In this document: one piece after another, positions 44,500-55,270 of the stretch
Position numbering within the stretch: position 1 is the stretch's first letter
Layout of the letters: each line of letters opens with the position of its first letter
Assembly: GCA_017470715.1 (NCBI GenBank)
Contig: JAFUYE010000148.1
Coordinates: 1-64,000, forward strand
Source: Selenomonadaceae bacterium
GTDB taxonomy: Bacteria; Bacillota; Negativicutes; Selenomonadales; Selenomonadaceae
Length of the DNA: 64,000 nucleotides
Direction of reading: 5' to 3'
Made by a program: the position numbers and the translations under genes
The notes under the pieces: model-generated
Databases searched by the model: none
Told to the model about the DNA's origin: nothing
Seen by the model: the letters and a program-made list of their open reading frames with translations, nothing else

Positions 44500-45710
44500 A
44501 AATTTCTGACGTAATTGTTATCGGCGGCGGACTTGCGGGCTTGATGGCTGCTTCCGTTGCGGCAAGTCGCAAGCAAAGTGTCACCGTTTTGACTTACGGA
44601 TCGGGTTCATTACCGCTGGCTAGCGGCACGATTGATTTTTTCAACGCGGAAAATCCCGAAGTCGCGATTAAAAATTTGCCCGAAACTCATCCTTACGCAA
44701 AAATCGGCGCGAAAGCTTTGGACGCGTCGGCGAAATTTTTATGTGACGTTGCCGCGCAGGCTAATCTGCCTTACCACGGACGAATCAGCGCACAAATTCC
44801 GGTCGTGACGGCTGTCGGCACGCTGAAATATTCGGCACTCGTCCCCGAATCAATGGACGCGTCGAAACTTGCCGGCAAGAAAAAAATTTTTGTCGTCGAG
44901 ATTAGCGGCTTGAAAGATTTTTACGCGTCGATGATTGTCGACAATCTGAAAAAATATTTCCCCGCAAAACAATTCGAGACTGCAAAAATCGACTTGCGCT
45001 TTTTGGGCGGACGCGACATAACTTGTATGGACGCAGCGCAACTTTTGACGGACAACGAACAGCCGCTTGCCAACGAACTCAAAGCTTTGAACGCGGGCGG
45101 TGACGACGCAATTATCCTGCCGCCGATTTTCGGTGTGATGGGGAATTTTTCGCGCTCGGCAGTTCAAACGCAAGTTAAAGCTGAAATTTTCGAGACAACT
45201 TGCTTGCCGCCGTCGCCTGCCGGAATGCGTCTGCAACGTGCGTTCATGAAATATTTGCAAAGTAACGGCGTCAAATTCTTCGAGAATTCCAAAGTCGTTC
45301 GCGGCGTCGTCGAAGGCAAAAAAGTCACGGGCGTCGTCGTCGAAAATGTCGTTCGCGAAAAAACTTTCCGTGCACACAAAATTATTTTGGCAACGGGCGG
45401 ATTTTACAGCGGCGGAATTCAAATGCGCGAATTCGACAATCCGAAAGAAATGATTTTCGACTTGCCCGTATTTTTCCCGACGGGCGCGGAAAATTGGAGC
45501 AACCAGCAACTGTTCGAGAACAAACCGCAAGGTTTTTCGATGACGGGCATTTTAACCGACGAAAATTTACGTCCCGTCGACGCGAACGGAAAAGTTTTGT
45601 TCGACAACCTGCACGTCGTGGGCGCGAATCTCGGCGGCTGTGATAAAATTTTTGAGCGTTCATTGGGCGGCATTGCAATTTCTTCCGCGTACAAAGCGGC
45701 GACGGTTTAA
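44496..45710 (+). CDS. glpB: Anaerobic glycerol-3-phosphate dehydrogenase subunit B
   Basis: 404 residues, start overlapping glpA by four bases. Second flavoprotein of the GlpABC complex. DVIVIGGGLAGLMAA at the N-terminus is the dinucleotide fold; PLASGTIDFF near 45, LPPIFGVMGN near 210, and ILATGGFYSGGI near 298 are typical of GlpB. It links GlpA to the iron-sulfur subunit GlpC. Confidence 0.93.
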   Translation: MKISDVIVIGGGLAGLMAASVAASRKQSVTVLTYGSGSLPLASGTIDFFNAENPEVAIKNLPETHPYAKIGAKALDASAKFLCDVAAQANLPYHGRISAQIPVVTAVGTLKYSALVPESMDASKLAGKKKIFVVEISGLKDFYASMIVDNLKKYFPAKQFETAKIDLRFLGGRDITCMDAAQLLTDNEQPLANELKALNAGGDDAIILPPIFGVMGNFSRSAVQTQVKAEIFETTCLPPSPAGMRLQRAFMKYLQSNGVKFFENSKVVRGVVEGKKVTGVVVENVVREKTFRAHKIILATGGFYSGGIQMREFDNPKEMIFDLPVFFPTGAENWSNQQLFENKPQGFSMTGILTDENLRPVDANGKVLFDNLHVVGANLGGCDKIFERSLGGIAISSAYKAATV

Positions 45711-45723
45711 GGGGGCTTTCATC

Positions 45724-46925
45724 ATGAGCGACAAAACACAGGCAATTTTCACGGGTGACCGCTGTCTTTCGTGCACGTCCTGCATGGCGAATTGTCCCGT
45801 TATGGCGGCAGTCAAAGAATATCGCGGACCGAAACTCGTCGGACCTGCGCATAACAGAATGCATTTTTCGCAGGAAGACATCGAAGAGAGTTTAAACTAC
45901 TGTTCCAACTGCAAAAGCTGTGACCGCGCTTGTCCGTCGGGCGTTGCGGTTTCGACGCTGAACATGTTGCAACGCGCCGAATATTACAAAAAACATGAAC
46001 ACCTGCGTTCCGAAGACATGTTGGCTCACGGCGAACGTATGGCGAAGATGATTCGCATGATGCCTTTCGGTGCGACGTTTTCAAATATCGGTATGAGTAT
46101 CGGCAAAGCTTTGGGCGTGTTCAGTGCGCTCGGACTTGCGGGCGAACGAAACATGCCGGCTTACGCGTCGACACCGTTTAAAGATTTGCACAAGAAAATT
46201 AAGCAACCTTCCGCCGATAAAAAAATCGTCATGTTCACGGGCTGTTATATCAACGACAACGAACCGCAAGTCGGTGAAGCTTTCGTCAAAGTCATGAACG
46301 CGAACGGTTACGAAGTTTTAATCGACGAAGGTTTTAACTGTTGCGGGTCGCCGCTTGTCGTCACGGGTTTTCTCGACGAAGCGCGTCAACATGCCGACAA
46401 TAACGTCAAGCGAATTTTGGATTGGAAACGCAAGGGAATTCCCGTCGTCACGCCGTGCACAAGCTGTTCACTCATGCTCAAAGAAGAATATCACGAACTT
46501 TTCGGCGAACACGAAATGCACGAGGCGGCTGAAAATGTTTACGACGCCTTTGAGTTTTTGGAGATTTTGCAGGAACGCGGGCAGTTCAACGACAAATTTA
46601 AATCGCTCAATCAAAAACTTTTGTATCACGTGCCGTGTCATTTGAAATCGCAGGCAATCGGTCTTCCCGCACAAGACATTTTGGAAGAAGCCGGCGCGAA
46701 AGTTCAGCTTGCGGACGCGGGTTGTTGCGGAATTTCGGGCAACTACGGTTTTCGCAAAGACAAGTACGAAATTTCGATGAAGATCGGCGCGAAACTTTTT
46801 GAACGTGTCAAGCAAAACGACTTCGACAAAGTTATCAGCGACTGCGGCACTTGTCGTATGCAAATTCATCACGGCACAAACATTAAGCCTGTTCACCCGA
46901 TTGAAGTTTTGGCTAAAGCTTATTA

Positions 46926-46926
<1 letters not shown>
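45724..46926 (+). CDS. glpC: Anaerobic glycerol-3-phosphate dehydrogenase subunit C
   Basis: 400 residues from the ATG at 45724 (GGGGG upstream). Two 4Fe-4S sites: CLSCTSCMANCP near 17 and CSNCKSCDRACP near 60. Two CCG (heterodisulfide-reductase-type) domains: GCYINDNEPQVGEA with FNCCGSPLV near 170-210, and HVPCHLKSQAIG with DAGCCGISGNYGF near 310-345. It anchors the complex and passes electrons to the quinone pool. Confidence 0.94.
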
Positions 46927-48605
<1,679 letters not shown>

Positions 48606-48623
48606 TTTTTTCAGGGACATGAG

Positions 48624-48676
48624 TGAAGGGACAAGGGACAAGTTCAAAACACTTTTCCCTTATCCCTTGTCCCTTA
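48624..48676. repeat. Heptanucleotide inverted repeat (CCCTTGT type) between glpK and glpF
   Basis: GAAGGGACAAGGGACAAG (48625-48642) faces CCCTTATCCCTTGTCCCTTA (48657-48676). Together they form a hairpin in the 86-base gap between the two genes; the second arm ends two bases before the glpF ribosome site. Confidence 0.8.
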
Positions 48677-48691
48677 CAGGAGGTATTATTC

Positions 48692-49420
48692 ATGGATAAT
48701 TTATTTGGCGAATTCATGGGCACGATGGTACTGATTGTTTTCGGTGCCGGCGTCTGTGCCAACATGTCACTCACGAAATCCAAAGGTCAAGGCGGCGGCT
48801 GGATTTGTATAGCTGTCGGCTGGGGTTTCGCAGTCACGCTCGGCGTCTTCACGTCGACAACGCTCGGTGCTCCTCAAGGCGATTTGAATCCTGCAGTCAC
48901 GCTCGCGAAAACTATGGCGGGCATTTACACCATGGGACAATTTGTCGCAACGTCCGCCGCTCAACTTGCAGGTGCGATTTTGGGCGCAACGATTGTTTGG
49001 CTCGCTTACCTGCCGCATTGGGAAGAAACTGACGATCCCGCGACGAAATTGGGCGTCTTCGCAACCGGTCCGGCTATCCGTTCACCAATGGCAAACTTCC
49101 TGTGCGAAGCGATTGCGACGTTCTTCCTGATGTTCATTATTTGGATGATTTTCAGCAAACCGATTGGTGCGCTCGTTCCCGGTTACGGTCCGTATATCGT
49201 CGGCGTTTTGATTTGGGCACTCGGCTTGTCGCTCGGCGGTCCCACAGGTTACGCGATGAATCCCGCTCGTGACTTGGGTCCGCGCATTGCTCATGCGATT
49301 TTGCCGATTGCAGGCAAAGGCGGTTCCGATTGGGGTTACGCTTGGGTTCCGATTCTTGGACCGTTTGCAGGTGCGTTTGTCGCTTACGTCGTTGCAAATG
49401 CTTGCGGCGTCCTCGGATAA
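48692..49420 (+). CDS. glpF: Glycerol uptake facilitator (aquaglyceroporin)
   Basis: 242 residues from the ATG at 48692 (GGAGG eight bases upstream). Six helices with the two half-helix motifs of the MIP family: GDLNPAVTLAKT near 65 and GYAMNPARDLGPR near 190; the Asp after the second NPA-R (ARDLG) marks a glycerol channel rather than a water channel. It allows passive glycerol entry for GlpK. Last gene of the glp operon, ended by the terminator immediately downstream. Confidence 0.95.
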   Translation: MDNLFGEFMGTMVLIVFGAGVCANMSLTKSKGQGGGWICIAVGWGFAVTLGVFTSTTLGAPQGDLNPAVTLAKTMAGIYTMGQFVATSAAQLAGAILGATIVWLAYLPHWEETDDPATKLGVFATGPAIRSPMANFLCEAIATFFLMFIIWMIFSKPIGALVPGYGPYIVGVLIWALGLSLGGPTGYAMNPARDLGPRIAHAILPIAGKGGSDWGYAWVPILGPFAGAFVAYVVANACGVLG

Positions 49421-49440
49421 AATTTTCTTCAACGCAATAA

Positions 49441-49475
49441 AAAAAGTCGGGAGCCTGCGCGGCTCTCGGCTTTTT
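49441..49475 (+). terminator. Terminator of the glp operon
   Basis: Arms GTCGGGAGCC and GGCTCTCGGC (with G-U pairs) around TGCGC, flanked by five As and five Ts. Confidence 0.85.
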
Positions 49476-49494
49476 GTTTTCGGGAGTGATTCAA

Positions 49495-50154
49495 ATGATT
49501 ATTTACTTCACACACAAAGGCGGCAAATATTTTCCCGTCGACGAAAGTTTGAAACTTGACCCGTCGACACCACGCGGGCTTTACGTGAATTTGACAAACC
49601 GTTGTAACTGCGACTGCGTGTTTTGCCTGCGACAAAAAAAATCCATGGCACGCGAGTCAAGTCTTTGGCTGGAACGCGAACCGACGGTTGATGAAGTCAA
49701 AGCCGAATTCGATAATGCGCCGTGGCATCTCGTAACGGAATTGGTTTTCTGCGGCTTCGGCGAGCCGACGATTCGTCTTGCGGAACTTGTGGAGCTGTTG
49801 ACTTACGCAAAAAAAATTCGCCCGAATTTGCCGACGCGTTTAAACACGAACGGATTGGGCGAACTTTATCACGGGCGGGAAATTGCGGCGGACTTCGATA
49901 AAATTTTGGACACGGTGTCAATCAGCCTCAATGCCGCGACTGCCGAAAAATATTTCAAACTTACCCGCGCTGCTTACGGGCTGAAATCTTTCGACGCAAT
50001 GTTGACTTTCGCCGAACACATGAAAAATTTTGTGCCGCATGTCGTGTTGACGGTCGTCGATAAAGTCACGTCGCCCGAAGAAATTTCCGTCTGTCAAAAA
50101 ATTTGCGACGAACGAAATTTAACTCTGCGCGTGCGTCCTTACGAAGACAGCTGA
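49495..50154 (+). CDS. Radical SAM protein of the TatD-associated type
   Basis: 219 residues from the ATG at 49495 (GGGAGTG upstream). Radical SAM iron-sulfur motif NRCNCDCVFC near 36 (CxxxCxxC), preceded by LYVNLTNRC. FCGFGEPTIRL near 86 is the SAM-binding GGE-like motif. The length, N-terminus (IYFTHKGGKYFPV) and ending fit the small family usually encoded next to a TatD nuclease; no tatD is present in this window. Substrate unknown. Confidence 0.82.
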   Translation: MIIYFTHKGGKYFPVDESLKLDPSTPRGLYVNLTNRCNCDCVFCLRQKKSMARESSLWLEREPTVDEVKAEFDNAPWHLVTELVFCGFGEPTIRLAELVELLTYAKKIRPNLPTRLNTNGLGELYHGREIAADFDKILDTVSISLNAATAEKYFKLTRAAYGLKSFDAMLTFAEHMKNFVPHVVLTVVDKVTSPEEISVCQKICDERNLTLRVRPYEDS

Positions 50155-50171
50155 ACTGCACTGCGAAATTT

Positions 50172-50345
50172 GAGGCCGTCACGGATGACGGCCTCGTCCG
50201 CAGTTGAAACAGGATGTTTCACCTGCGGACACGATAACGCACGACTTCTCACACGCCCGAACAACTTTGAGCAACGCCCCACGCGCAGTGGCGATTTTCT
50301 TTGCTACTTTCTTTCATCGCTGAAAGAAAGTAGATTCTAAAACTC
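50172..50345 (+). repeat. Family-2 composite hairpin repeat, copy D
   Basis: H1 at 50172-50195 (arms GAGGCCGTCA and TGACGGCCTC), H2 at 50196-50230 (outer GTCCGCAG and CTGCGGAC; inner GAAACA and TGTTTC), an ACACGATAACGCACG link, and H3 at 50304-50333 (arms CTACTTTCTTTC and GAAAGAAAGTAG), with the exit AGATTCTAAAACTCAAAG. It lies between a plus-strand and a minus-strand gene that converge; no gene is visible in this 233-base gap. Confidence 0.82.
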
Positions 50346-50387
50346 AAAGTTACTAACGCGCCGAATCGCAGCGATAAACCCCGAAAA

Positions 50388-51215
50388 TTATTTCAACTGA
50401 CTAACGAACCAATCGGCGGCAATTTTCGCAACGTGATTTTCTTCGCCGTGGAAGCCGTGATCGACGCGGTTAAGCAACTCAATTTCGCCGTGCTTGTAAA
50501 TTTTTTTGTAACTCAAGCTGTAAGTGTACGGAACAGTAATGTCGCCCGTGCCGTGAATCATCAACGCGTTGCCCGTGAATTTTTCGGCAGTCTCGAAAAT
50601 CGGCAAAGTTTGCGCGGTCAAAATGTATTCGCGTCCGACTTTGAAATTGCCATACGGAGATTTAATCTCGACGAATTCGGGCGGATTGAGCGCGTCATAA
50701 GTCACGCCGAACAAATTCCCGCGAATTGCGTCGTCGCGAAGAACGGCCGCCGGAGCCATCAACACGACAGCTTTAATTTTTTCCACGCCGAATTCGCCCG
50801 CAAGCATTGACGCCACAACACCGCCTTGAGAATGCCCCGCGATTGCAATGCTCGTGACGCCGTCAATTTTGCTCGCGTAGTCGTAAACTTTTTTCGCGTC
50901 GGAAATTTCGTTGAGAATCGTCATATCTTGAAATTTGCCGTCACTTTTGCCGTGCCCATTGAAGTCAAAACGAATCGACGCAATTCCGCGTTTTTCCAAT
51001 TCGTCGGCAAGAGGAACCAGCAGGGGACTTTCCTTCATGCCTGTGAAGCCATGGCAGATTATCACAAGCGGGAAATTTTTTTGTCCGGCGGGCGTCTGAA
51101 GCACTGCGGCAAGTTTCCCGTGGTCGCCGTCAATCGTCACGTTTTTACTGTTCGCGCACGCCGTCAGCGGCAACAAAAATAAAACCATCAGCCCAAACAA
51201 AAATTTTTTAAGCAT
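50388..51215 (-). CDS. Exported alpha/beta hydrolase (lipoprotein)
   Basis: 275 residues from the ATG at 51215 (GAGGTGA upstream). The signal sequence ends LLPLTACANS, a lipobox with Cys. Then a serine-hydrolase fold: ICHGFTGMKES near 55 (oxyanion region), AIAGHSQGGVVASML near 128 (nucleophile elbow), and VDHGFHGEENH near 258 (catalytic His). It resembles feruloyl/cinnamoyl esterase-type hydrolases, probably an envelope-anchored esterase. Overlaps or abuts the next upstream gene. Confidence 0.82.
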   Translation of the reverse strand: MLKKFLFGLMVLFLLPLTACANSKNVTIDGDHGKLAAVLQTPAGQKNFPLVIICHGFTGMKESPLLVPLADELEKRGIASIRFDFNGHGKSDGKFQDMTILNEISDAKKVYDYASKIDGVTSIAIAGHSQGGVVASMLAGEFGVEKIKAVVLMAPAAVLRDDAIRGNLFGVTYDALNPPEFVEIKSPYGNFKVGREYILTAQTLPIFETAEKFTGNALMIHGTGDITVPYTYSLSYKKIYKHGEIELLNRVDHGFHGEENHVAKIAADWFVSQLK

Positions 51216-51220
51216 GTCAA

Positions 51221-51688
51221 TCACCTCTCGAAAGTCACATGAACATTTCCGCTGCCCAAAATTTTTTCAAGGTCGGCGGAATTTATTTTGCCCAGTCGCG
51301 TGTAACTGTAGCTTGTCGAAAAATTTTTGTAAAAAATCACGACGCAGTTATCGCCGAACAACATTAAATCGCCCACAGAAATTTTCCCGACACGTTCAGC
51401 ATTCGACGGCAAACTTTCGTTGAGATAAAAATATTTTTCATTACCGTGGAGTTCCTGCATGTCGAGTTCAAGCGGCAATTTTTCGGCGAAAGCGCGGGCA
51501 GTCGGATTATCTTCGAGCGTCGCCGTGAAAGTTTGTCCGTTGACAGAAATTTTTATCGTGTCCAAAGTTTTCGCCTCCGTAACTGAAATTTTTTCCGCAG
51601 TGACGGTTGCTGAATTCGCCGCAGAATTTTCGCCGCAACCCGTCAGCAAAATCGTCGCCGCGCAGATTGTTGCAAGAAATTTTTTCAT
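51221..51688 (-). CDS. Cyclophilin-like-fold lipoprotein
   Basis: 155 residues from the ATG at 51688 (GAGG upstream). Lipoprotein signal MKKFLATICAATILLTGCGE, nearly the same as in the TPR lipoprotein at 13.2 kb. The mature part has the pattern of the cyclophilin-like (Cyclophil_like2) family: IKISVNGQTFTATLEDNPTARAF near 45-70 (core NGQTFTATL), LNESLPSNAERVG near 98, and SYSYTRLGKI near 130. Members of this fold are usually small secreted or lipid-anchored proteins of unknown role. Confidence 0.75.
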   Translation of the reverse strand: MKKFLATICAATILLTGCGENSAANSATVTAEKISVTEAKTLDTIKISVNGQTFTATLEDNPTARAFAEKLPLELDMQELHGNEKYFYLNESLPSNAERVGKISVGDLMLFGDNCVVIFYKNFSTSYSYTRLGKINSADLEKILGSGNVHVTFER

Positions 51689-51704
51689 AACGTTACCTCG
51701 CAAT

Positions 51705-51998
51705 TTATTTGTGTCCCGACGAATTGGAACTTTTCGACGAATGACTTGACGAAGGTTTTTGCATTGTCCATGGCTTGCGATTTGAAGTTGAGCCGGCGTA
51801 ACGGTCGCGCTTGTCGCTGTGATAATAATGCCTGCTGTTATGCTCGTTGCCGGAGCGAAAAGCATTTCCGTAGCCGCCTGCGTCCATGCGATTTAACAGC
51901 ACGGCAAAAATTGTTCCGACTGCAACGAAAATGGCGAACGTCACTTGCTTGAAATGTTCCGCGCAGAATTCTTTGACGGTCTCGAAAAAATTTTTCAT
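51705..51998 (-). CDS. Small membrane protein with Ser/His-rich tail
   Basis: 97 residues. One hydrophobic segment (VTFAIFVAVGTIFAVLL, near 20-36) is followed by a polar tail rich in Ser, His, Lys and Arg (NEHNSRHYYHSDK, SSSHSSKSSNSSGHK). No family recognised. The start overlaps the acetyltransferase stop by four bases, so the two are translated from one message. The tail may bind metal or the envelope; this is a guess. Confidence 0.6.
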   Translation of the reverse strand: MKNFFETVKEFCAEHFKQVTFAIFVAVGTIFAVLLNRMDAGGYGNAFRSGNEHNSRHYYHSDKRDRYAGSTSNRKPWTMQKPSSSHSSKSSNSSGHK

Positions 51999-52609
51999 AT
52001 GTGCGCCTCAAGATAATCGACGGACGCGCTTGACCTGTCATCTTCGACTTTGCGGATAAATTTCGCGGGAATTCCGCCGACAACGGTAAACGGCTCGACA
52101 TCTTTGGTGACGACCGCGCCCGCCGCAACTACCGACCATTCGCCGACGGTGACGCCCTGCAGAATCACGGAATTTGAGCCGATCCAAGCGTTGTCGCAAA
52201 TTTTTATCGGCTTGTAGTGAAGTTTGCGGCTTTTGCTCGGTGCAAGTTCATGATTCGCCGTCGCCAAAACGACATTGTGCCCGATTAACACGCCGTCGCC
52301 GATTGTGATACCGCCTTGATCTTGAAAGCGGCAACCGGAATTGATGAAAACATTTTTGCCGAACGAAATATTTTTGCCGAAATCCGCAGTGAACGGCGGG
52401 AACAGTCGAAACGTCGAATCAACTTCCCTGCGCGTGAGCCGCGACATGATTTCGACAATTTCTTCGGGCGTGTGATAAGCGGTATTCAATTCCATTTCAA
52501 TTCGGCGGCTGTCCTGACACATTTCGCGGAAAAAATCCAGGCGTTCGGGCAATTTGTTCGCGGGATGATTTTCGTCGGCAAAACTTTGTCTGAGTTCTTC
52601 GATAGTCAT
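51995..52609 (-). CDS. Hexapeptide-repeat O-acetyltransferase (maltose/galactoside type)
   Basis: 204 residues from the ATG at 52609 (GGAGGTCGATTAA). Left-handed beta-helix acetyltransferase. N-terminal helical part with FFREMCQDSRRIEMELN, then hexapeptide repeats: FINSGCRFQDQGGITIGDGVLIGHNV near 90-115, ATANHELAP near 120 (catalytic His), and IGSNSVILQGVTVGEWSVVAAGAVVTKDVEP near 150-180 (core V.AGAVVTKDV). It acetylates a sugar hydroxyl from acetyl-CoA, like Maa or LacA. Confidence 0.88.
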   Translation of the reverse strand: MTIEELRQSFADENHPANKLPERLDFFREMCQDSRRIEMELNTAYHTPEEIVEIMSRLTRREVDSTFRLFPPFTADFGKNISFGKNVFINSGCRFQDQGGITIGDGVLIGHNVVLATANHELAPSKSRKLHYKPIKICDNAWIGSNSVILQGVTVGEWSVVAAGAVVTKDVEPFTVVGGIPAKFIRKVEDDRSSASVDYLEAHI

Positions 52610-52629
52610 TTAATCGACCTCCAAAAAAT

Positions 52630-52711
52630 TTTTAGTTGAAACGCGGCGATAAAGTTTGAGTTGTGATAACGTCGCGGCGCGTCAACTGTTCCGTCGCTTT
52701 TAAAGCGACCC
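52630..52711 (-). repeat. Family-1 repeat upstream of the acetyltransferase gene
   Basis: On the minus strand: palindrome arms GTCGCTTT and AAAGCGAC, then GGAACAGTTGACGCGCCGC, GACGTTATC, and AAACTTTATCGCCGCGTTT. On both sides lies a short similar sequence (ACCTCCAAAAAATTTTT at 52618 and CCCTCCAAAAAATTTTT at 52710), possibly a 20-bp flank duplication; this motif is common before genes here, so coincidence is possible. Confidence 0.75.
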
Positions 52712-52768
52712 TCCAAAAAATTTTTGCAGTTAATTTTATCGGTGAAGTTCGCTCTGTGTCAAATTTTA

Positions 52769-52797
52769 TTTACAGTGAAAAAGTTGCGTGCTAAAAT
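52769..52797 (+). promoter_or_regulatory. Promoter of the 52.8 kb gene
   Basis: TTTACA (52769-52774), 17 bases, TAAAAT (52792-52797), about 30 bases before the ATG. Confidence 0.6.
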
Positions 52798-52825
52798 ATT
52801 TTGCAAGTCAAAAATTTTTGAGGAG

Positions 52826-53461
52826 ATGATTGACACGAATTCCAAACTTCCGTACATTGCGGGGCTTTTACTTGCGTTGATAATTTCAATCGGCTTGGGA
52901 TATTTTTTCAGCTCACAGGGCGAAGATTATTCCGCAGTCAACGTGCAAAATCGTCCGCCGAAAGTCGAAACTCAATCGTCACTGCAAGCTGTAACCGAAA
53001 CGACTTCGCAATCCGTCACGACGCCCGCCGAAGTTCAATCGATACCGCAACAAACGGGAGCTTTGAACGCGCTTGATTTGTCGCTGGGAAATTTTTCGAT
53101 TGACGACCCCGAATCAAAAGTTCGTCAAGCTTTGGGCACGCCGCTAAAAACTTCGACCGACCCAAACGGCGCAACACGTTTAACTTACGACGCGATTGAA
53201 ATCGTTTTGCGTAACGGGAAAATTTCCGCGCTCGTTTCGCAAACTTCCGCAGTTTCCACGCCGCGAGGAATTCACGACGGTTCACCCGCGCAAGAAGTTT
53301 TCGACGCTTACGGCACGAATTATCAAAGTGAGCCTTTCGAGAACACTACGCTTTACGAATACACGATAACTTCCAAAGACGGCACGCCCTGTTGGTTACG
53401 TTTCGCCGTGCGTGACGCCGACAGACGCGTCGATTACATCAGCATAAGATTCGTTCAGTGA
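52826..53461 (+). CDS. Membrane-anchored protein with BamE/SmpA-like region
   Basis: 211 residues from the ATG at 52826, directly after GAGGAG. One N-terminal helix (LPYIAGLLLALIISIGLGYFF), then a Ser/Thr/Gln-rich linker (30-85), then a small folded domain with LGNFSIDDPESKVRQALGTP near 90, LTYDAIEIVLRNGKISAL near 125, and GIHDGSPAQEVFDAYG near 155. The two related halves, each with a 'small Asp/Ser turn then K/Q..LG.P' pattern, recall SmpA/OmlA-like domains. Function unknown; likely outside the inner membrane. Confidence 0.6.
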   Translation: MIDTNSKLPYIAGLLLALIISIGLGYFFSSQGEDYSAVNVQNRPPKVETQSSLQAVTETTSQSVTTPAEVQSIPQQTGALNALDLSLGNFSIDDPESKVRQALGTPLKTSTDPNGATRLTYDAIEIVLRNGKISALVSQTSAVSTPRGIHDGSPAQEVFDAYGTNYQSEPFENTTLYEYTITSKDGTPCWLRFAVRDADRRVDYISIRFVQ

Positions 53462-53473
53462 AAGGAACCCGCC

Positions 53474-54661
53474 ATGAAAGAAATTGTCTGCCCGAAATGC
53501 AAGCAAGTTATTGACGATGCCGACGCGAAATTTTGTCCGAAATGCGGTGCAGATCTTCAAGCACTCATGACGAATTGGACGTGCAAAAAATGCGGGCATG
53601 TCAATTCCGCTGACGCAAGTTTCTGCAAAAGTTGCGGTGACAGTCGCAACAAGCAAAGCAAATTAATCTACTCGGAAAAATTTCGTTATGGGATTGCGAT
53701 TGTTGCGGTGATTTTAATCGGCGGGCTCGGCTCGTATTTTTATTTTAACGGCGAAAACGAACAGCGTTATTTGACGAATTACGCCGCCGCCTCACGCGAT
53801 TTGGTCGAAGTCAACAGCATTTTGACGAGTAACGTAAAATTTGAATCGCTCAACGCCGCGAAGCCCGAACAGTTGATTGAGCAACTCAAAACGCAAAAAG
53901 ACACTTTGGACGCGCAGGCAAAAATTTTTTCTGACATGAAACCGTTTAAAAATTACGACGCTCAACACGCCGATTTGATTACGCTGTTGCAAAAGGAAAG
54001 CGAAATTATCGCGCAGATTATTCAGGTTATTTCAAAGCCGCTTGATTCGACGGTCGACGCTTCAATCGAAAACATCAAAAATAATCTTGCGACGGTTAAA
54101 ACTCTCGAAGAAAAAATCAAAGTTCCGAACGCGAATTTTGTTTCGACGGTGAATCTTTCCAACGTGCCCGAACAGCTGAATGTTTTCGTCGCCGAACAAC
54201 GCAAAGTCAACGCCGCGAAGATGGAAAAACTTGCCGCCAATCAGGAATTCTTCCGCCAAATGGACGACGCAATTCACCGCTACGACGGAGCAAAATCCGA
54301 TCTCGGAAAAATTTTGGACAGCCATAAAACCAGCGGAATAATTTGGGCGGATTATTTCAGCGTGCTTGACCGTGCAAAATCTGCGCGAATCGAAATAAGA
54401 AATTCCGTCAGCGAAATTGTTGCGCCGGCGGGCACCGAAAATTTGAAACGCGATTTCCGTACAGTGCTTGACGATTCGATAAGTTATTGCGAACTCATGC
54501 GCGAGGCGGCAAATTTGGGCTTCAACAATTATCATATCGACCGAATGAAAAAAGAAACTGCCGCCAAAGATGTCGACGCCCAAGTTCAAAGCGAATACGC
54601 GACTTTCATGGGTAGCTACACCGCCGCGAAAAATCGTCTGCTCAACATCAACAACCTTTGA
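53474..54661 (+). CDS. Zinc-ribbon membrane protein with helical extracytoplasmic region
   Basis: 395 residues. Two zinc ribbons at the N-terminus: CPKCKQVIDDADAKFCPKCG (residues 6-25) and CKKCGHVNSADASFCKSCG (37-55). One membrane helix follows (FRYGIAIVAVILIGGLGSYFYF, split here as FRYGIAIV and ILIGGLGSYF), then about 300 mostly helical, Lys/Glu/Ala-rich residues outside. This architecture (cytoplasmic zinc ribbon, helix, coiled exterior) is frequent in Bacillota but without an assigned role. It lies 12 bases after the previous gene. Confidence 0.72.
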   Translation: MKEIVCPKCKQVIDDADAKFCPKCGADLQALMTNWTCKKCGHVNSADASFCKSCGDSRNKQSKLIYSEKFRYGIAIVAVILIGGLGSYFYFNGENEQRYLTNYAAASRDLVEVNSILTSNVKFESLNAAKPEQLIEQLKTQKDTLDAQAKIFSDMKPFKNYDAQHADLITLLQKESEIIAQIIQVISKPLDSTVDASIENIKNNLATVKTLEEKIKVPNANFVSTVNLSNVPEQLNVFVAEQRKVNAAKMEKLAANQEFFRQMDDAIHRYDGAKSDLGKILDSHKTSGIIWADYFSVLDRAKSARIEIRNSVSEIVAPAGTENLKRDFRTVLDDSISYCELMREAANLGFNNYHIDRMKKETAAKDVDAQVQSEYATFMGSYTAAKNRLLNINNL

Positions 54662-54667
54662 ACTCCG

Positions 54668-54695
54668 GCTCGTCGAAAAATCGGCGGGCTTTTTT
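54668..54695 (+). terminator. Rho-independent terminator
   Basis: GCTCGTCGA and TCGGCGGGC around AAAA, then six Ts. The hairpin core (22 bases) is identical to the one after metH at 58.89 kb. Confidence 0.85.
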
Positions 54696-54760
54696 ATTGC
54701 TTGCTTTTATCCTGCGCGGCAATTAAAATAAACCAATTCCACCGCGAAAGGAGTTTTGTC

Positions 54761-55252
54761 ATGGGAATTCTCGACAAAATCAAAAGCATCCTGCCCAAGC
54801 GCAAGGAACCCGAATTGCAAAACAATGTTCCGAAAGAAAAAGAAAATATTCGCATAACGTTCGGCAAATATTGCAACGCGAATCACGGCACGACGGACGG
54901 CAAACTTTGCGCCAAATGCACGGCGGTGCTCTCGACCGTCATGATAAAAATCAGCCGCTGTCCATACGGTATCGGCAAACCGATTTGCGAACAATGCGAG
55001 ACGCCCTGTTTCGGCGAACGTTTCACGAAGGAATTTTTGGAAATCATGAAAGCCGGCAGCAAAAAAATGTTGCTCAGTCATCCGATGATGGCGGTCAAGC
55101 ACAAATTGGCAAGCCTCGGCGCGGAATACGCCAAAATGGAACGCGACAAAAAAACTTCCGACAAGCAGAAGGCGGAGACCGAAAAAATCAAAGCCAAATT
55201 CGCAAACGCAACCCGTTCGCCAAAAAAGTCCAAGAAACGCAAGAAGAAATAA
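54761..55252 (+). CDS. YgbA-family (nitrous-oxide-stimulated promoter) protein
   Basis: 163 residues from the ATG at 54761 (AAAGGAG eight bases upstream). The conserved centre is LCAKCTAVLSTVMIKISRCPYG near 45-67 (CxxC), followed by KPICEQCETPCF near 70 (CxxC and Cys), and KMLLSHPMMAVKHKL near 105, all matching the YgbA_NO family. Its members are often controlled by the nitric-oxide regulator NsrR and contribute to recovery from nitrosative stress. The six or seven cysteines suggest a metal or iron-sulfur site. A Lys-rich tail of about 40 residues is added. Confidence 0.8.
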   Translation: MGILDKIKSILPKRKEPELQNNVPKEKENIRITFGKYCNANHGTTDGKLCAKCTAVLSTVMIKISRCPYGIGKPICEQCETPCFGERFTKEFLEIMKAGSKKMLLSHPMMAVKHKLASLGAEYAKMERDKKTSDKQKAETEKIKAKFANATRSPKKSKKRKKK

Positions 55253-55270
55253 ACTGTGTGGGAAAATTTC